DNA of 64,000 nt from Micromonospora halotolerans (lineage in GTDB: Bacteria > Actinomycetota > Actinomycetes > Mycobacteriales > Micromonosporaceae). This document shows positions 55,047 to 62,901 of this stretch, in pieces. Made by a program: the position numbers and the translations under genes. Where the stretch lies: positions 2,108,001-2,172,000 of the forward strand of contig NZ_CP134876.1 in assembly GCF_032108445.1 (NCBI RefSeq), read 5' to 3'. The notes under the pieces were generated by a model that made no database searches, was not told the DNA's origin, and saw only the letters and a program-made list of their open reading frames with translations. Each line of letters begins with the position of its first letter. Position 1 is the first letter of the stretch.

Positions 55047-55403
55047 ATGTCCCTGACGGTGCACACGGAACAGCGCGGCGACGTGGTCGTCGTGTCGGTC
55101 GCGGGCGAGCTGGACATGGCGACGGCACCGCAGCTCCAGGACCAGATCACGGACCTGCTGGACAAGGGGCGCAACCGCCTCGTGTTCGATCTGGCCGAGG
55201 TGTCGTTCTGCGACTCCACCGGGCTGTCGGTGTTCGTGCGCGCCAAGAACAGCTGCGACGAGGCCGGCGGTGTGGTCCGACTGGCCGCCCCGCAGCGCGG
55301 CGTGCTCCGCATCCTCGAGGTCAGCGGCCTGGTCGAGGTGCTGCACACCTACCCGACGGTGGAGCAGGCCGTGGCGGGCGACCCCACGCCGGCCTCCTCC
55401 TGA
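55047..55403 (+). CDS. Anti-sigma-factor antagonist (RsbV/BldG-like STAS)
   Basis: A 118-residue STAS protein. VAGELDMATAPQLQDQI and VSFCDSTGLSVFVRAKN contain the phospho-Ser of SpoIIAA/RsbV/BldG. Strong AGGAGG 7 nt before the ATG. It is divergent from the stressosome operon, whose terminal PP2C gene would be a natural activator of it; no cognate anti-sigma kinase or sigma factor is adjacent. It resembles Streptomyces BldG in length and motif, but orthology is not claimed. Confidence 0.88.
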   Translation: MSLTVHTEQRGDVVVVSVAGELDMATAPQLQDQITDLLDKGRNRLVFDLAEVSFCDSTGLSVFVRAKNSCDEAGGVVRLAAPQRGVLRILEVSGLVEVLHTYPTVEQAVAGDPTPASS

Positions 55404-55413
55404 CCGTCTCTCC

Positions 55414-56706
55414 TCAGCGCTCGTCCTCGATGTGTCGGGGGCGGGCGATCACCATGCCCGCCGCCGTCTGCACGGCGAGCGCCACCAGCAGGAAGCCGAT
55501 CGGCGCGGTCCAGCCCCCGGTCGCCTCGTAGAGGATGCCGACCAGCAGCGGGCCGAGCGCGGCGATCAGGTAGCCGGTGCTCTGCGCGAAGGCGGAGAGG
55601 GCGACCGTGCCCTCGGCGGTCCGGGCGCGCAGCCCGATCGTGGTGAGGATCAGCGGGAACGCGCCCTGACCGAAGGCCAGCAGCAGCACCCACAGCGGCG
55701 CGAGGCCGCGCGGCGCGAGCGCCAGGCCGACGTACGCGGCCGTGGAGAACGCGGTCAGCGACAGCACCAGCGGGCGCAGCGTGGGCAGCCGGCCGGCCAG
55801 GGTCGGCATCGCCAGGGCCACCGGGACGCCGAGCGCGGTCACCCCGGCGAGCAGCAGGCCGGCCGCCTCCGGCGCGTAGCCGGCGTCCCGGAAGAGCTGG
55901 GCCAGCCAGCCCATGATCGCGTACCCGCTGAGTGACTGCGCCCCGAAGTACACCGCCATGGCCCAGCCGAGACGGGTGCGCGCCGGCCGCACCCGAGCCG
56001 GCGCGGCGGCGGCCACCGCCGGGGTCGCCGCCCGGCGCGCGGCCCGGGTCCGCAGCGCCAGCGGCACCCACGGGAGTACGGCCACCGCGGCCAGCCCGGC
56101 CCACACGCCGAGCCCGGCCCGCCACGAGCCGAAGGCGTGGGCGACCGGCACCGCCGAGGCGGCGGCCACCGTCGTGCCCACGGTCAGCGCCATCGTGTAC
56201 GCCCCGGTGACCAGCCCGGTGCGGTGCGGGAAGTGCTGCTTGACCAGCATCGGCAGCAGGATGTTGGCGACCGCGATGCCGGCCAGCGCGAGCGCGCTGG
56301 TGAGCACGAAGACCGCCGCCGAGTCGGTGACCACGCGGAGCACCTGCCCGACGGTCAGCGCGACCATGGCGACCACCAGCACCCGGGCGGCGGGCCAGCG
56401 GCGGACCAGCCACGGGGTGAGCGCGCCGAGCCCGGCGAAGGCGATGGTGGGCAGCGTGGTGACCAGGCCGGCCGTCGCGCCGGAGAGGCCCAGCCCGTCG
56501 CGGATCTCGTCGAGCAGGGCGCCCAGGCTGGTCACCGCGGCGCGCAGGTTGACCGCGACCAGCAGCATGCCGACCAGGACCAGGAGGCCGCCGCGCGCCG
56601 GGACGGCCGGCGGCGCGGGGGCGGCGGCCGGGGCGGGCCCGGGAGTCACGTCGGTGGTGGGCGCGTCGGTGACGGGAGTCCCGGTGGGCGGGGGTGGCGG
56701 GGTCAT
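55414..56706 (-). CDS. MFS transporter, CynX/NimT type
   Basis: A 430-residue twelve-helix MFS protein with a ~40-residue Pro/Thr-rich N-terminal tail. LLVAVNLRAAVTSLGALLDEI at the first helix and LPMLVKQHFPHRTGLVTGAYT match the CynX/NimT (cyanate or nitroimidazole) subfamily. The ATG follows TAGGTT by 7 nt (leaderless). It is divergent from a GntR regulator, its likely controller. Confidence 0.86.
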   Translation of the reverse strand: MTPPPPPTGTPVTDAPTTDVTPGPAPAAAPAPPAVPARGGLLVLVGMLLVAVNLRAAVTSLGALLDEIRDGLGLSGATAGLVTTLPTIAFAGLGALTPWLVRRWPAARVLVVAMVALTVGQVLRVVTDSAAVFVLTSALALAGIAVANILLPMLVKQHFPHRTGLVTGAYTMALTVGTTVAAASAVPVAHAFGSWRAGLGVWAGLAAVAVLPWVPLALRTRAARRAATPAVAAAAPARVRPARTRLGWAMAVYFGAQSLSGYAIMGWLAQLFRDAGYAPEAAGLLLAGVTALGVPVALAMPTLAGRLPTLRPLVLSLTAFSTAAYVGLALAPRGLAPLWVLLLAFGQGAFPLILTTIGLRARTAEGTVALSAFAQSTGYLIAALGPLLVGILYEATGGWTAPIGFLLVALAVQTAAGMVIARPRHIEDER

Positions 56707-56713
56707 GACCTCG

Positions 56714-56719
56714 AACCTA
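56714..56719 (-). promoter_or_regulatory. -10 box TAGGTT of the leaderless MFS gene
   Basis: TAGGTT on the minus strand, 7 nt before the ATG at 56706. Confidence 0.5.
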
Positions 56720-56755
56720 CAATCATGGGATGAATTTCGGCAGGAGGTGTAACCG

Positions 56756-57439
56756 GTGACACCCGCCGTCGATTCCGTCGCCGTGCCGCCGCGCGGCCAC
56801 CGGGTGCGCCAGACCATCGAGCAGCTCCGGGGCAGGATCCTCGGCGGCGAGTGGCCGGTGGGCGCGAAGATCCCCACCGAGCCGCAGCTCGTCGCCGCCC
56901 TGGGCGTCGGGCGGAACACGGTCCGCGAGGCGGTCCGGGCGCTGGTGCACGCCGGGGTGCTGGAGTGCCGGCAGGGCTCCGGGACCTACGTGGTGTCGAC
57001 CGACGAGCTGGCCCCCGTGGTGGCCCGCCGGCTCACCGACGACCGGATGGCCGAGGTCATCGAGGTCCGGCGCGCCTTCGAGGTGGAGGCGGCCCGGCTC
57101 GCCGCGCTGCGGCGTACCCCCGAGGACCTGGCGGCGCTCGACGACGCGCTCGCCACCCGGGAGGCCGCCTGGCGCTCCGGCCGGGTCGGCGAGTTCGTCG
57201 AGGCGGACGCCGCGCTGCACACCGCCGTGGTGGCCGCCGCGCACAACGCCATGCTGGCCGAGCTGTACGCCTCGGTCGGCACCGCGCTGCGCAGCACCGT
57301 CGCCCACGCCATGGGCAAAACGCTGGAGCCCGAGCGGTACGTGGACCACGGCCGGCTGGTCGAGGCCATCCGGGACGGCGACCCGGCCCGGGCGGCGATC
57401 GAGGCCGGTGCTTTCCTCGAGGCCCCCTCCCGGGCATAG
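56756..57439 (+). CDS. GntR-family (FadR subfamily) regulator
   Basis: A 227-residue regulator with an N-terminal winged helix (GAKIPTEPQLVAALGVGRNTVREAVRALVHAGVLECRQGSGTYV) and an FCD ligand-binding domain (~85-220; metal-binding Asp/His pattern EADAALHTAVVAAAHN, ERYVDHGRLVEAI). GTG start with a strong AGGAGGT 7 nt upstream. It is divergent from the MFS transporter and probably represses it until a carboxylate ligand binds. Confidence 0.9.
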   Translation: MTPAVDSVAVPPRGHRVRQTIEQLRGRILGGEWPVGAKIPTEPQLVAALGVGRNTVREAVRALVHAGVLECRQGSGTYVVSTDELAPVVARRLTDDRMAEVIEVRRAFEVEAARLAALRRTPEDLAALDDALATREAAWRSGRVGEFVEADAALHTAVVAAAHNAMLAELYASVGTALRSTVAHAMGKTLEPERYVDHGRLVEAIRDGDPARAAIEAGAFLEAPSRA

Positions 57440-57478
57440 GTTGTGCCGGACGGAAATTCGGACAGCACGGGAGTGCGG

Positions 57479-57949
57479 ATGCTCAAGGGCTTCAAAGACT
57501 TCATCATGCGCGGCAACGTCGTCGACCTGGCGGTCGGTGTCGTCATCGGTGCCGCCTTCACCGGGGTGGTCACCCAGCTCACCAACTCTTTCCTCAAGCC
57601 GCTGATCGCACTGGTCACGGTGTTGATCACCGGAAGCGACAAGGGCCTGGAGGGCACCCCCTGGATGGTGCGGAACGTCGGCTTCGACTGGATCAGCTTC
57701 CTCAATGCCCTGATCACGTTCCTGCTCACCGCGCTCGCGCTGTACTTCCTGGTCGTCTACCCGATGAACCGGCTCGCCGAGCGGCGCAAGCGCGGTGAGG
57801 AGCCCCCGCCCTCCGCGCCCAGCGAGGAGGTCAAGCTGCTCACCGAGATCCGGGACGCGCTGCTCGCCGGCAACCACGGCACCCCGGCCCAGCGCGGCGC
57901 GCTGGACGACGTGCTCGGCCGCCGGCAGGAGCCCCCGGCCGCGCGCTGA
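57479..57949 (+). CDS. mscL: Large-conductance mechanosensitive channel MscL
   Basis: A 156-residue channel beginning MLKGFKDFIMRGNVVDLAVGVVIGAAF, the conserved S1/TM1 region. TM2 (~80-103) and the C-terminal helix are intact. ATG 57479 is chosen because MscL proteins start MLKGFKDF and GGGAG lies upstream; GTG 57443 would add 12 residues. It opens on hypo-osmotic shock to release solutes, which fits the osmotic-stress genes elsewhere in the window. A terminator hairpin follows. Confidence 0.95.
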   Translation: MLKGFKDFIMRGNVVDLAVGVVIGAAFTGVVTQLTNSFLKPLIALVTVLITGSDKGLEGTPWMVRNVGFDWISFLNALITFLLTALALYFLVVYPMNRLAERRKRGEEPPPSAPSEEVKLLTEIRDALLAGNHGTPAQRGALDDVLGRRQEPPAAR

Positions 57950-57962
57950 CCCCATAGCCGAT

Positions 57963-57991
57963 CGGCCCCCGTGGGAATCCCGCGGGGGCCG
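57963..57991 (+). terminator. Terminator after mscL
   Basis: A 13-bp stem (cggcccccgtggg with cccgcgggggccg, one G-T pair) and an AAT loop, 13 bp after the mscL stop. It insulates mscL from the SOS-box promoter that begins 8 bp further on. Confidence 0.75.
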
Positions 57992-57998
57992 ACGCGTG

Positions 57999-58014
57999 TC
58001 GAACACATGTTCGA
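57999..58014. promoter_or_regulatory. Perfect LexA (SOS) box
   Basis: TCGAACACATGTTCGA matches the actinobacterial SOS box TCGAACNNNNGTTCGA at every fixed base. It abuts the -10 box (58015-58020) of the next gene, so LexA bound here would block transcription. Confidence 0.75.
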
Positions 58015-58020
58015 TAGAGT
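58015..58020 (+). promoter_or_regulatory. -10 box TAGAGT of the SOS-box gene
   Basis: TAGAGT directly follows the LexA box and lies 6 nt before the ATG at 58027, so the transcript is leaderless. Confidence 0.6.
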
Positions 58021-58026
58021 CCGGGC

Positions 58027-58275
58027 ATGGAGCAGCGCAGGCACTGGTGGAACGGGAAATGGGGGCGGCTGGCCCGGCGGGACGTCTTCCTCCGGGTCGA
58101 CGGCGACCGCTGGCACGTCGAGCAGCGGGCCGGCGGCGCCGAGGGGGTCTCCCAGTTCTACGAGTACGCCAGCGTCGAGGAGGCCGAGGAGACGGTCCGG
58201 GCGCTGCTCGAGGGGCCGGACACGTGGCGCGAGCTGTCCCCCCGCCCGCCGAGCGGCTGGGCCCCGCCCGTTTAG
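58027..58275 (+). CDS. Small SOS-box-controlled protein of unknown function
   Basis: An 82-residue protein: basic N-terminus MEQRRHWWNGKWGRLARRDVFLRVDGDRWHVEQRAGG, then an acidic helical part (YEYASVEEAEETVRALLEG) and a Pro/Trp-rich end. No domain recognised; the charge split (basic head, acidic middle) and aromatic residues could suit nucleic acid or protein binding. A perfect LexA box and adjacent -10 box make it a likely DNA-damage-induced gene. It stands alone between the mscL terminator and the next gene, 29 bp downstream. Confidence 0.75.
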   Translation: MEQRRHWWNGKWGRLARRDVFLRVDGDRWHVEQRAGGAEGVSQFYEYASVEEAEETVRALLEGPDTWRELSPRPPSGWAPPV

Positions 58276-58304
58276 CGCCCGCGCGCCTCGGGAACCGCGC
58301 CAGT

Positions 58305-58670
58305 ATGAGCCAGCAGCAGGACACCGTCTCCCGGGTCACCACCGGCATGCGGGTGGTCGACTCCACCGGCGTGGAGGTGGGCACCGTGGATCTCGTCCAG
58401 CGCGGCGACCCGACCGCCGTGACCGTGCAGGCGCCCGCCCCGGTGGACCCGGGCAGCAGCCTGGACGAGCTGATCGGGTCGGCGGCCGCCGAGGAGCCGG
58501 ACGTCCCGGCCGACCTGGCCGCCCGGCTGCTGCGCGAGGGCTACCTCAAGGTCTCCACCGAGCTGGCCCGCACCGGCGCGGTGTACGTGCTGGCCGACCG
58601 GATCGCCGCGGTCACCGACGACGGCGTACACCTCACCGTCCCCGCCGCCGAACTGCCCCCCGAGGAGTGA
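58305..58670 (+). CDS. PRC-barrel-like small protein
   Basis: A 121-residue protein, MSQQQDTVSRVTTGMRVVDSTGVEVGTVDLVQRGDPTAVTV..., with a beta-rich start (MRVVDSTGVEVGTVDLV) resembling PRC-barrel or DUF2171 domains and a later YLKVSTELARTGAVYVLADRIAAV segment repeating that theme. Soluble and acidic. No strong Shine-Dalgarno (GGAACC about 10 nt upstream). Function unknown; it might be read through from the SOS-controlled gene upstream. Confidence 0.65.
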   Translation: MSQQQDTVSRVTTGMRVVDSTGVEVGTVDLVQRGDPTAVTVQAPAPVDPGSSLDELIGSAAAEEPDVPADLAARLLREGYLKVSTELARTGAVYVLADRIAAVTDDGVHLTVPAAELPPEE

Positions 58671-58679
58671 CTCCCCGCC

Positions 58680-58685
58680 TACGGT
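58680..58685 (+). promoter_or_regulatory. -10 box TACGGT of a leaderless gene
   Basis: TACGGT followed by 6 nt and the ATG at 58692. Confidence 0.5.
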
Positions 58686-58691
58686 GGCGGC

Positions 58692-58967
58692 ATGTGGATG
58701 GTGATCGGAGAGCAGGGCGGCACACCGCCCGGCGCGGCGGCCCGGGCGGCCCAGTTCGCACACATGGCCGAGGTGACCCGGCAGAGCCCGGGCTTCGTCC
58801 GGGGCTGGTGGGGCTCGGACGAGGACGAGCCCGACCTCAGCCACACGCTGGTCGTGCTCGACACGCTGGAGCACGCGCGGGCGCTCCGGCGGATGGTCGA
58901 GGAGAACGTCGCGGGCGTCCGCCTGCGGATCATGGAGATCGGCGTCGAGGCGGAAGGCGTCGCCTGA
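58692..58967 (+). CDS. Small protein with ferredoxin-like (ABM/dimeric barrel) fold
   Basis: A 91-residue protein, MWMVIGEQGGTPPGAAARAAQFAHMAEVTRQSPGFVRGWWGSDED..., with the beta-alpha-beta pattern and 'SPGF..G' element of antibiotic-biosynthesis-monooxygenase or dimeric alpha/beta barrel proteins. No catalytic residues can be named. Leaderless start. Its TGA abuts the stop of benE on the other strand (shared TGATCA), so no terminator separates the convergent pair. Confidence 0.7.
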   Translation: MWMVIGEQGGTPPGAAARAAQFAHMAEVTRQSPGFVRGWWGSDEDEPDLSHTLVVLDTLEHARALRRMVEENVAGVRLRIMEIGVEAEGVA

Positions 58968-60176
58968 TCAGCCCGCCCGGGCCGGGGCGGCCGGTTCCGG
59001 CTCCGGCTCGGGCACCGGCGGCGGTCCGGCGTGCCGGCGGCGGAACAGCAGCAGCATGAGCCAGCCGGCGACCAGCCCCCAGAACGCGCCGCCCACGCCG
59101 AGCAGGCTCACCCCGGAGGCGGTGACCACGAGGGTGACCACGGCGGCCTCCCGGGCGTCCGGCTCGGCGACCGCCGCCGCGACCGCGCCGGCCAGCGCGC
59201 CGAGCAGCGCCAGCCCGGCCACCGCCTCGACCAGGACCGGCGGGGAGAGCAGCACCAGGGCGGTGGCCACGCCGGCACCCAGGCCGAGCAGCGCCAGGCC
59301 GATCCCCGCGGTGACCGAGGCGATCCAGCGCCGCTCCGGGTCACGGTGGGCGTCCGGGCCGGCCGCCAGCGCGGCGGTGATCGCGGCCAGGTTCACCGCG
59401 TGGCCGCCGGCCGGCGCACCGAGCGCGGTGGCGAGCCCGGTCACGCGGAGCGCCGAGCCCAGCGGGGCGCGGTAGCCGAAGCCGGCCAGCACGGCCGTCC
59501 CCGGCACGTTCTGCGCGGCCATGGTGACCAGGAACAGCGGCAGTGCCAGCCCGACGATCGCGGGCAGGGTCCAGGCGGGCGCGGTCAGCACGACGGCCGG
59601 GGCGGCGTCGATCCGGGCCGGCCCGGACGCGGTCAGCGCGATGGCCACCACCGCCACGGCGAGTGCGCCGGGCACCGCCCAGCGGCGGGCGAACCGGTGC
59701 AGCAGGAGCCAGGCGAGCACCACCGGCCCGGCCAGCCGGGGCACCTCGACCAGGGCCCGGACGGGCGCGGTGCAGAGCGGCAGCAGCACCCCGGCGAGCA
59801 TGGCGCTGGCGATCGGCGCGGGGATGGCGGCGACGGCCCGGCCGAGCGCGGGGACGAGCCCGGCCGCGACGATCAGCAGGCCGGTGACCAGGAAGGCGCC
59901 GACCGCCGCCGGCCACCCGCCGGGCACCGGCCCGGTGGCGACGAGCAGCGCGGCGCCCGGGGTGGACCAGGCGATGGCCAGCGGCAGCCGGTGCCGCAGG
60001 CCGAGCCAGACCGCGCAGCAGCCGCTGGCGACGCAGAGGGCGAGCAGTCCGGAGGCGGCCTGCGCCTGGTCCGCGCCCACCGCGCACAGCCCGGCGAGCA
60101 CGACCGTGAACGAGCTGGCGAAGCCGACCAGGGCGGTCACCACGCCGGCCAGGACGGGTTGCAGTCGACCGGCCAT
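58968..60176 (-). CDS. benE: BenE-family benzoate/H+ symporter
   Basis: A 402-residue membrane protein with about twelve helices. VGFASSFTVVLAGL at the start, GLRHRLPLAIAWSTPGAALL and the APAGGHAVNLAAITAAL loop are BenE landmarks. ATG 60176 (MAGRLQP) with GGGGAG 4 nt upstream; 25 earlier codons overlap the operator and are rejected. BenE proteins import benzoate with protons, but no benzoate catabolic genes are nearby, so the substrate may differ. Divergent from an XRE-cupin regulator. Confidence 0.87.
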   Translation of the reverse strand: MAGRLQPVLAGVVTALVGFASSFTVVLAGLCAVGADQAQAASGLLALCVASGCCAVWLGLRHRLPLAIAWSTPGAALLVATGPVPGGWPAAVGAFLVTGLLIVAAGLVPALGRAVAAIPAPIASAMLAGVLLPLCTAPVRALVEVPRLAGPVVLAWLLLHRFARRWAVPGALAVAVVAIALTASGPARIDAAPAVVLTAPAWTLPAIVGLALPLFLVTMAAQNVPGTAVLAGFGYRAPLGSALRVTGLATALGAPAGGHAVNLAAITAALAAGPDAHRDPERRWIASVTAGIGLALLGLGAGVATALVLLSPPVLVEAVAGLALLGALAGAVAAAVAEPDAREAAVVTLVVTASGVSLLGVGGAFWGLVAGWLMLLLFRRRHAGPPPVPEPEPEPAAPARAG

Positions 60177-60194
60177 TGCACTCCCCTCACCACC

Positions 60195-60210
60195 GTTCCG
60201 TTTACGGAAC
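60195..60210. promoter_or_regulatory. Operator between benE and the XRE-cupin gene
   Basis: GTTCCGT-TT-ACGGAAC, perfect 7-bp arms, in the 59-bp divergent region. Confidence 0.6.
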
Positions 60211-60235
60211 GGACCGATGTAGCACGATAGCCCCC

Positions 60236-60799
60236 ATGGCAGCTGCCCCACCAGCCGGTGACCGGACCGCCGAAGCCGTCGGCCGGCGCATCCGCGCCCT
60301 CCGGGAGGAGCGGGGGATGTCCCTGTCCACGCTCGCCCGGCTGGCCGGGGTCGGGAAGGCCACCCTCTCCGGGCTCGAGAACGGCACCCGCAACCCCACC
60401 CTGGAGACCCTGTACGCGATCACCGCCCAGCTCGGCGTGCCGCTCACCGCCGTGCTGTCCGGGCCGGCGGAGACGCCGACCGTCCGCGGCGCCGCCGTGG
60501 GGGCCACCCTGCTGGAGGTCTTCCGCGACACCGACGCGACCTACGAGCTCTACCGGATGCGGGTCAGCCCCGGCCCGGCGCAGCTCTCCCCCGCACACCA
60601 GGCCGGCGTCACCGAGCACGTCACGGTCTTCGCCGGCGTGCTCCGCGCCGGCCCGGTGGACGCACCGGGGACCGCCGGCCCCGGGGAATACCTGCGCTGG
60701 ACCTCCGACGTGCCGCACAGCTACGCCGCCGTCGGCGACGAGGAGGTGCGGGCGAGCCTCCTGCTGCGCTACCCGCGAACGACCACAGTGGATGGCTGA
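60236..60799 (+). CDS. XRE-family regulator with cupin domain
   Basis: A 187-residue regulator with an N-terminal HTH_3 (RIRALREERGMSLSTLARLAGVGKATLSGLENGTRNPTLETLYAI) and a C-terminal cupin_2 fold (~105-185; [29 protein letters not shown]). The cupin presumably binds a small ligand that relieves repression of benE. ATG 60236 with CACGAT 7 nt upstream (leaderless pattern) and a palindrome in front. Confidence 0.87.
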   Translation: MAAAPPAGDRTAEAVGRRIRALREERGMSLSTLARLAGVGKATLSGLENGTRNPTLETLYAITAQLGVPLTAVLSGPAETPTVRGAAVGATLLEVFRDTDATYELYRMRVSPGPAQLSPAHQAGVTEHVTVFAGVLRAGPVDAPGTAGPGEYLRWTSDVPHSYAAVGDEEVRASLLLRYPRTTTVDG

Positions 60800-60892
60800 T
60801 ACATACCGCGTGTGCAAGGCGGCGACATTTCTTTCAGCAGACCCAGCAGTGCGTAGAGACGCGGAGCCGATGTTCTTGGCAAGCTTGTCTCC

Positions 60893-61612
60893 ATGACGCT
60901 GATCCTCCGCTCGGCCATCCTGAACGACGTCGGCCTCGTCCGGACCAACAACGAGGACTCCGCCCTCGCCGGTGACCGCCTCGTGGCGGTGGCCGACGGC
61001 ATGGGCGGCCTCCCGGCCGGCGAGGTGGCCAGCGAGATCGTCATCCGCATCCTGGACGAGCTGACCCCGCCGACCGCTCCCGACGAGGCGGCCGACGCCC
61101 TGCGCGCCGTGGTGAGCACGGCCAACCAGCGGATCCGCGCGGCCATCACGGTCGACCCGACGCGCGACGGCATGGGTACGACGCTGACCGCCGCCCTGCT
61201 CGCCGGCGACTCCCTGGTGCTCGCCCAGGTCGGCGACTCCCGCTGCTACCTGCTGCGGGACACCGAGCTGACCCAGCTCACCCGGGACGACACGTTCGTG
61301 CAGGCCCTGGTCGACCAGGGTGCGCTCTCCCCCGACCAGGCCCGCCACCACCCGCAACGCTCGCTCGTCACTCGGGCGGTGCAGGGCTCGGACGCGCCAC
61401 CGGCCGTCGGGGTGCTCACCGTGTTCGCCGGCGACCGGCTGCTGCTGTGCAGCGACGGCCTCTCCGACTACGTGGAGGACGCCGCCATCACCTCGGCGCT
61501 GGTCACCTACGGTGACCGGCAGCAGTGCGGCGAGCAGCTCGTGAAGCTCGCCCACCAGGCCGGCGCGCCGGACAACGTCACCGTGGTCGTCTCCGACGTC
61601 ACCGAGGCCTGA
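60893..61612 (+). CDS. PP2C-family serine/threonine phosphatase (PstP-like)
   Basis: A 239-residue PPM/PP2C phosphatase: NDVGLVRTNNEDS, AVADGMGGLPAGEVAS, GMGTTLTAALL, QVGDSRCYLLRD, LLCSDGLSDYV and GAPDNVTVVVSD give all metal-binding Asp residues. Unlike mycobacterial PstP it lacks a membrane helix, so it is a cytosolic phosphatase. It opposes Ser/Thr kinases; none is encoded nearby. The start follows CAAGCT by 7 nt. Confidence 0.9.
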   Translation: MTLILRSAILNDVGLVRTNNEDSALAGDRLVAVADGMGGLPAGEVASEIVIRILDELTPPTAPDEAADALRAVVSTANQRIRAAITVDPTRDGMGTTLTAALLAGDSLVLAQVGDSRCYLLRDTELTQLTRDDTFVQALVDQGALSPDQARHHPQRSLVTRAVQGSDAPPAVGVLTVFAGDRLLLCSDGLSDYVEDAAITSALVTYGDRQQCGEQLVKLAHQAGAPDNVTVVVSDVTEA

Positions 61613-61663
61613 GCCCGCCTGATTCCGGTTGCGCCGCCGGGTGCGTCGGGTTGGGATGAGCGG

Positions 61664-62863
61664 ATGCGTATTCGCCGCTTGGCCGCCGAGGAACGCCTGA
61701 CCACCAGCTTCCCGCTCCAGGCGTACGCCTTCGAGACATCGCCGATGGCCGCGTCGCGGACCGAGGAGTTCCGCCAGTACCTGCCGTACAACGCGGGCAA
61801 CCGGACGCTGATCGTCGAGGAGGACGGGGTCACCACGGCCGCCGTCTCGGCGGTCCCCATGCGGCAGAACCTGCGCGGGGCCGTGCTGCCGATGGCCGGC
61901 GTCGCCGGGGTGGCCACCCACCCGCTGGCCCGCCGGCGCGGGCACGTGCGCACGCTGCTGCACCAGCTCCTCGACGAGATGCGCGACGAGGGGCACCCGC
62001 TGACCGCGCTCTACCCGTTCCGCGCCTCCTTCTACGAGCGCTTCGGCTACGTCGGGCTGCCCCGACGGCGTACCGCGGTCTTCTCCCCCGCGGACCTGGC
62101 CCCGCTGCTCCGCGCCGAGCTGCCCGGCGAGGTGGTGTGGGAACGGGTCGGCGCCGGCTACGAGCGGTGGCGGGCGTACACCGAACGCTGCCTGCGCGAG
62201 CGGCACGGGTTCGCGTGCTTCCCGGACTTCCGGGCCGTCGGGCTGCGCGACCGGGACGACCGCTGGCTGCTCACCGCCGTCCGGGACGGCGAGACGGTCG
62301 GCGCGGTCACCTACCGGATCGACGACCACGGCGGCGCGCTGATCGCCGACGACCTGCTGGCCGGCGACCCGTACGCCCGGGCGTCGCTGCTCCAGTTCTT
62401 CGCCCGCCACGTCGACCAGGTCGAGCGGATCAGCGTCGACCTCCCCGCCGACGAGCTGCCCGAGCTGTGGCTCACCGACCTCGCCGTGCACGTCGAGGCG
62501 CGGGTGTCCCGGCCCGGCTCGCCCGCCCCGATGGCCCGGCTGCTGAGCCTGGACGCGCTCGCCGACCAGCCGGTCGGGACCGGCCGGGTCACCGTCGAAC
62601 TGGTCGGCGACCGCTGGCTGACCGGCACCCACCTGCTCGACGGCACCACCGGCACCCTGGAGGTGCTGCCGGCGGACGCCGCCGCGGCGGGCACCGTGCC
62701 GGCCGCGCGGCTCACCGCCGCCGGGCTCTCCGCCCTGGCGTACGGGGTGCTCGACCCGGCCGAGGTGACCGTGCGCGGGCTCGGCGAGGTGCCCGTCGAC
62801 GCGGCCGCCGAGCTGCGCCGGATCTTCCCGCGGGAGCTGCCGTACCTGTTCGCCGACTTCTGA
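61664..62863 (+). CDS. Eis-like GNAT N-acetyltransferase
   Basis: A 399-residue three-part protein like mycobacterial Eis: N-terminal GNAT with the acetyl-CoA loop VATHPLARRRGHVRTLL and general-acid Tyr in YERFGYVG, a second GNAT-like region (~150-280), and a C-terminal sterol-carrier-like domain (~285-399). It ends in Phe (YLFADF), as Eis does, where the terminal carboxylate acts in catalysis. Eis enzymes acetylate several amines of aminoglycosides, which would give some self-resistance; the natural substrate is unknown. Confidence 0.85.
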   Translation: MRIRRLAAEERLTTSFPLQAYAFETSPMAASRTEEFRQYLPYNAGNRTLIVEEDGVTTAAVSAVPMRQNLRGAVLPMAGVAGVATHPLARRRGHVRTLLHQLLDEMRDEGHPLTALYPFRASFYERFGYVGLPRRRTAVFSPADLAPLLRAELPGEVVWERVGAGYERWRAYTERCLRERHGFACFPDFRAVGLRDRDDRWLLTAVRDGETVGAVTYRIDDHGGALIADDLLAGDPYARASLLQFFARHVDQVERISVDLPADELPELWLTDLAVHVEARVSRPGSPAPMARLLSLDALADQPVGTGRVTVELVGDRWLTGTHLLDGTTGTLEVLPADAAAAGTVPAARLTAAGLSALAYGVLDPAEVTVRGLGEVPVDAAAELRRIFPRELPYLFADF

Positions 62864-62889
62864 GCCCGTTTTCCGGTCACCGGCGGGGG

Positions 62890-62895
62890 TAGGGT
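62890..62895 (+). promoter_or_regulatory. -10 box TAGGGT of the leaderless ZIP gene
   Basis: TAGGGT, 6 nt before the GTG at 62902. Confidence 0.5.
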
Positions 62896-62901
62896 GCTGC
62901 G

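Noticed and set aside
56725..56745. GntR operator near aatcatgggatgaatt
   Set aside because: Only 4-bp perfect half-sites (TCAT/ATGA) and no TGGT-N-ACCA core; too weak to call.
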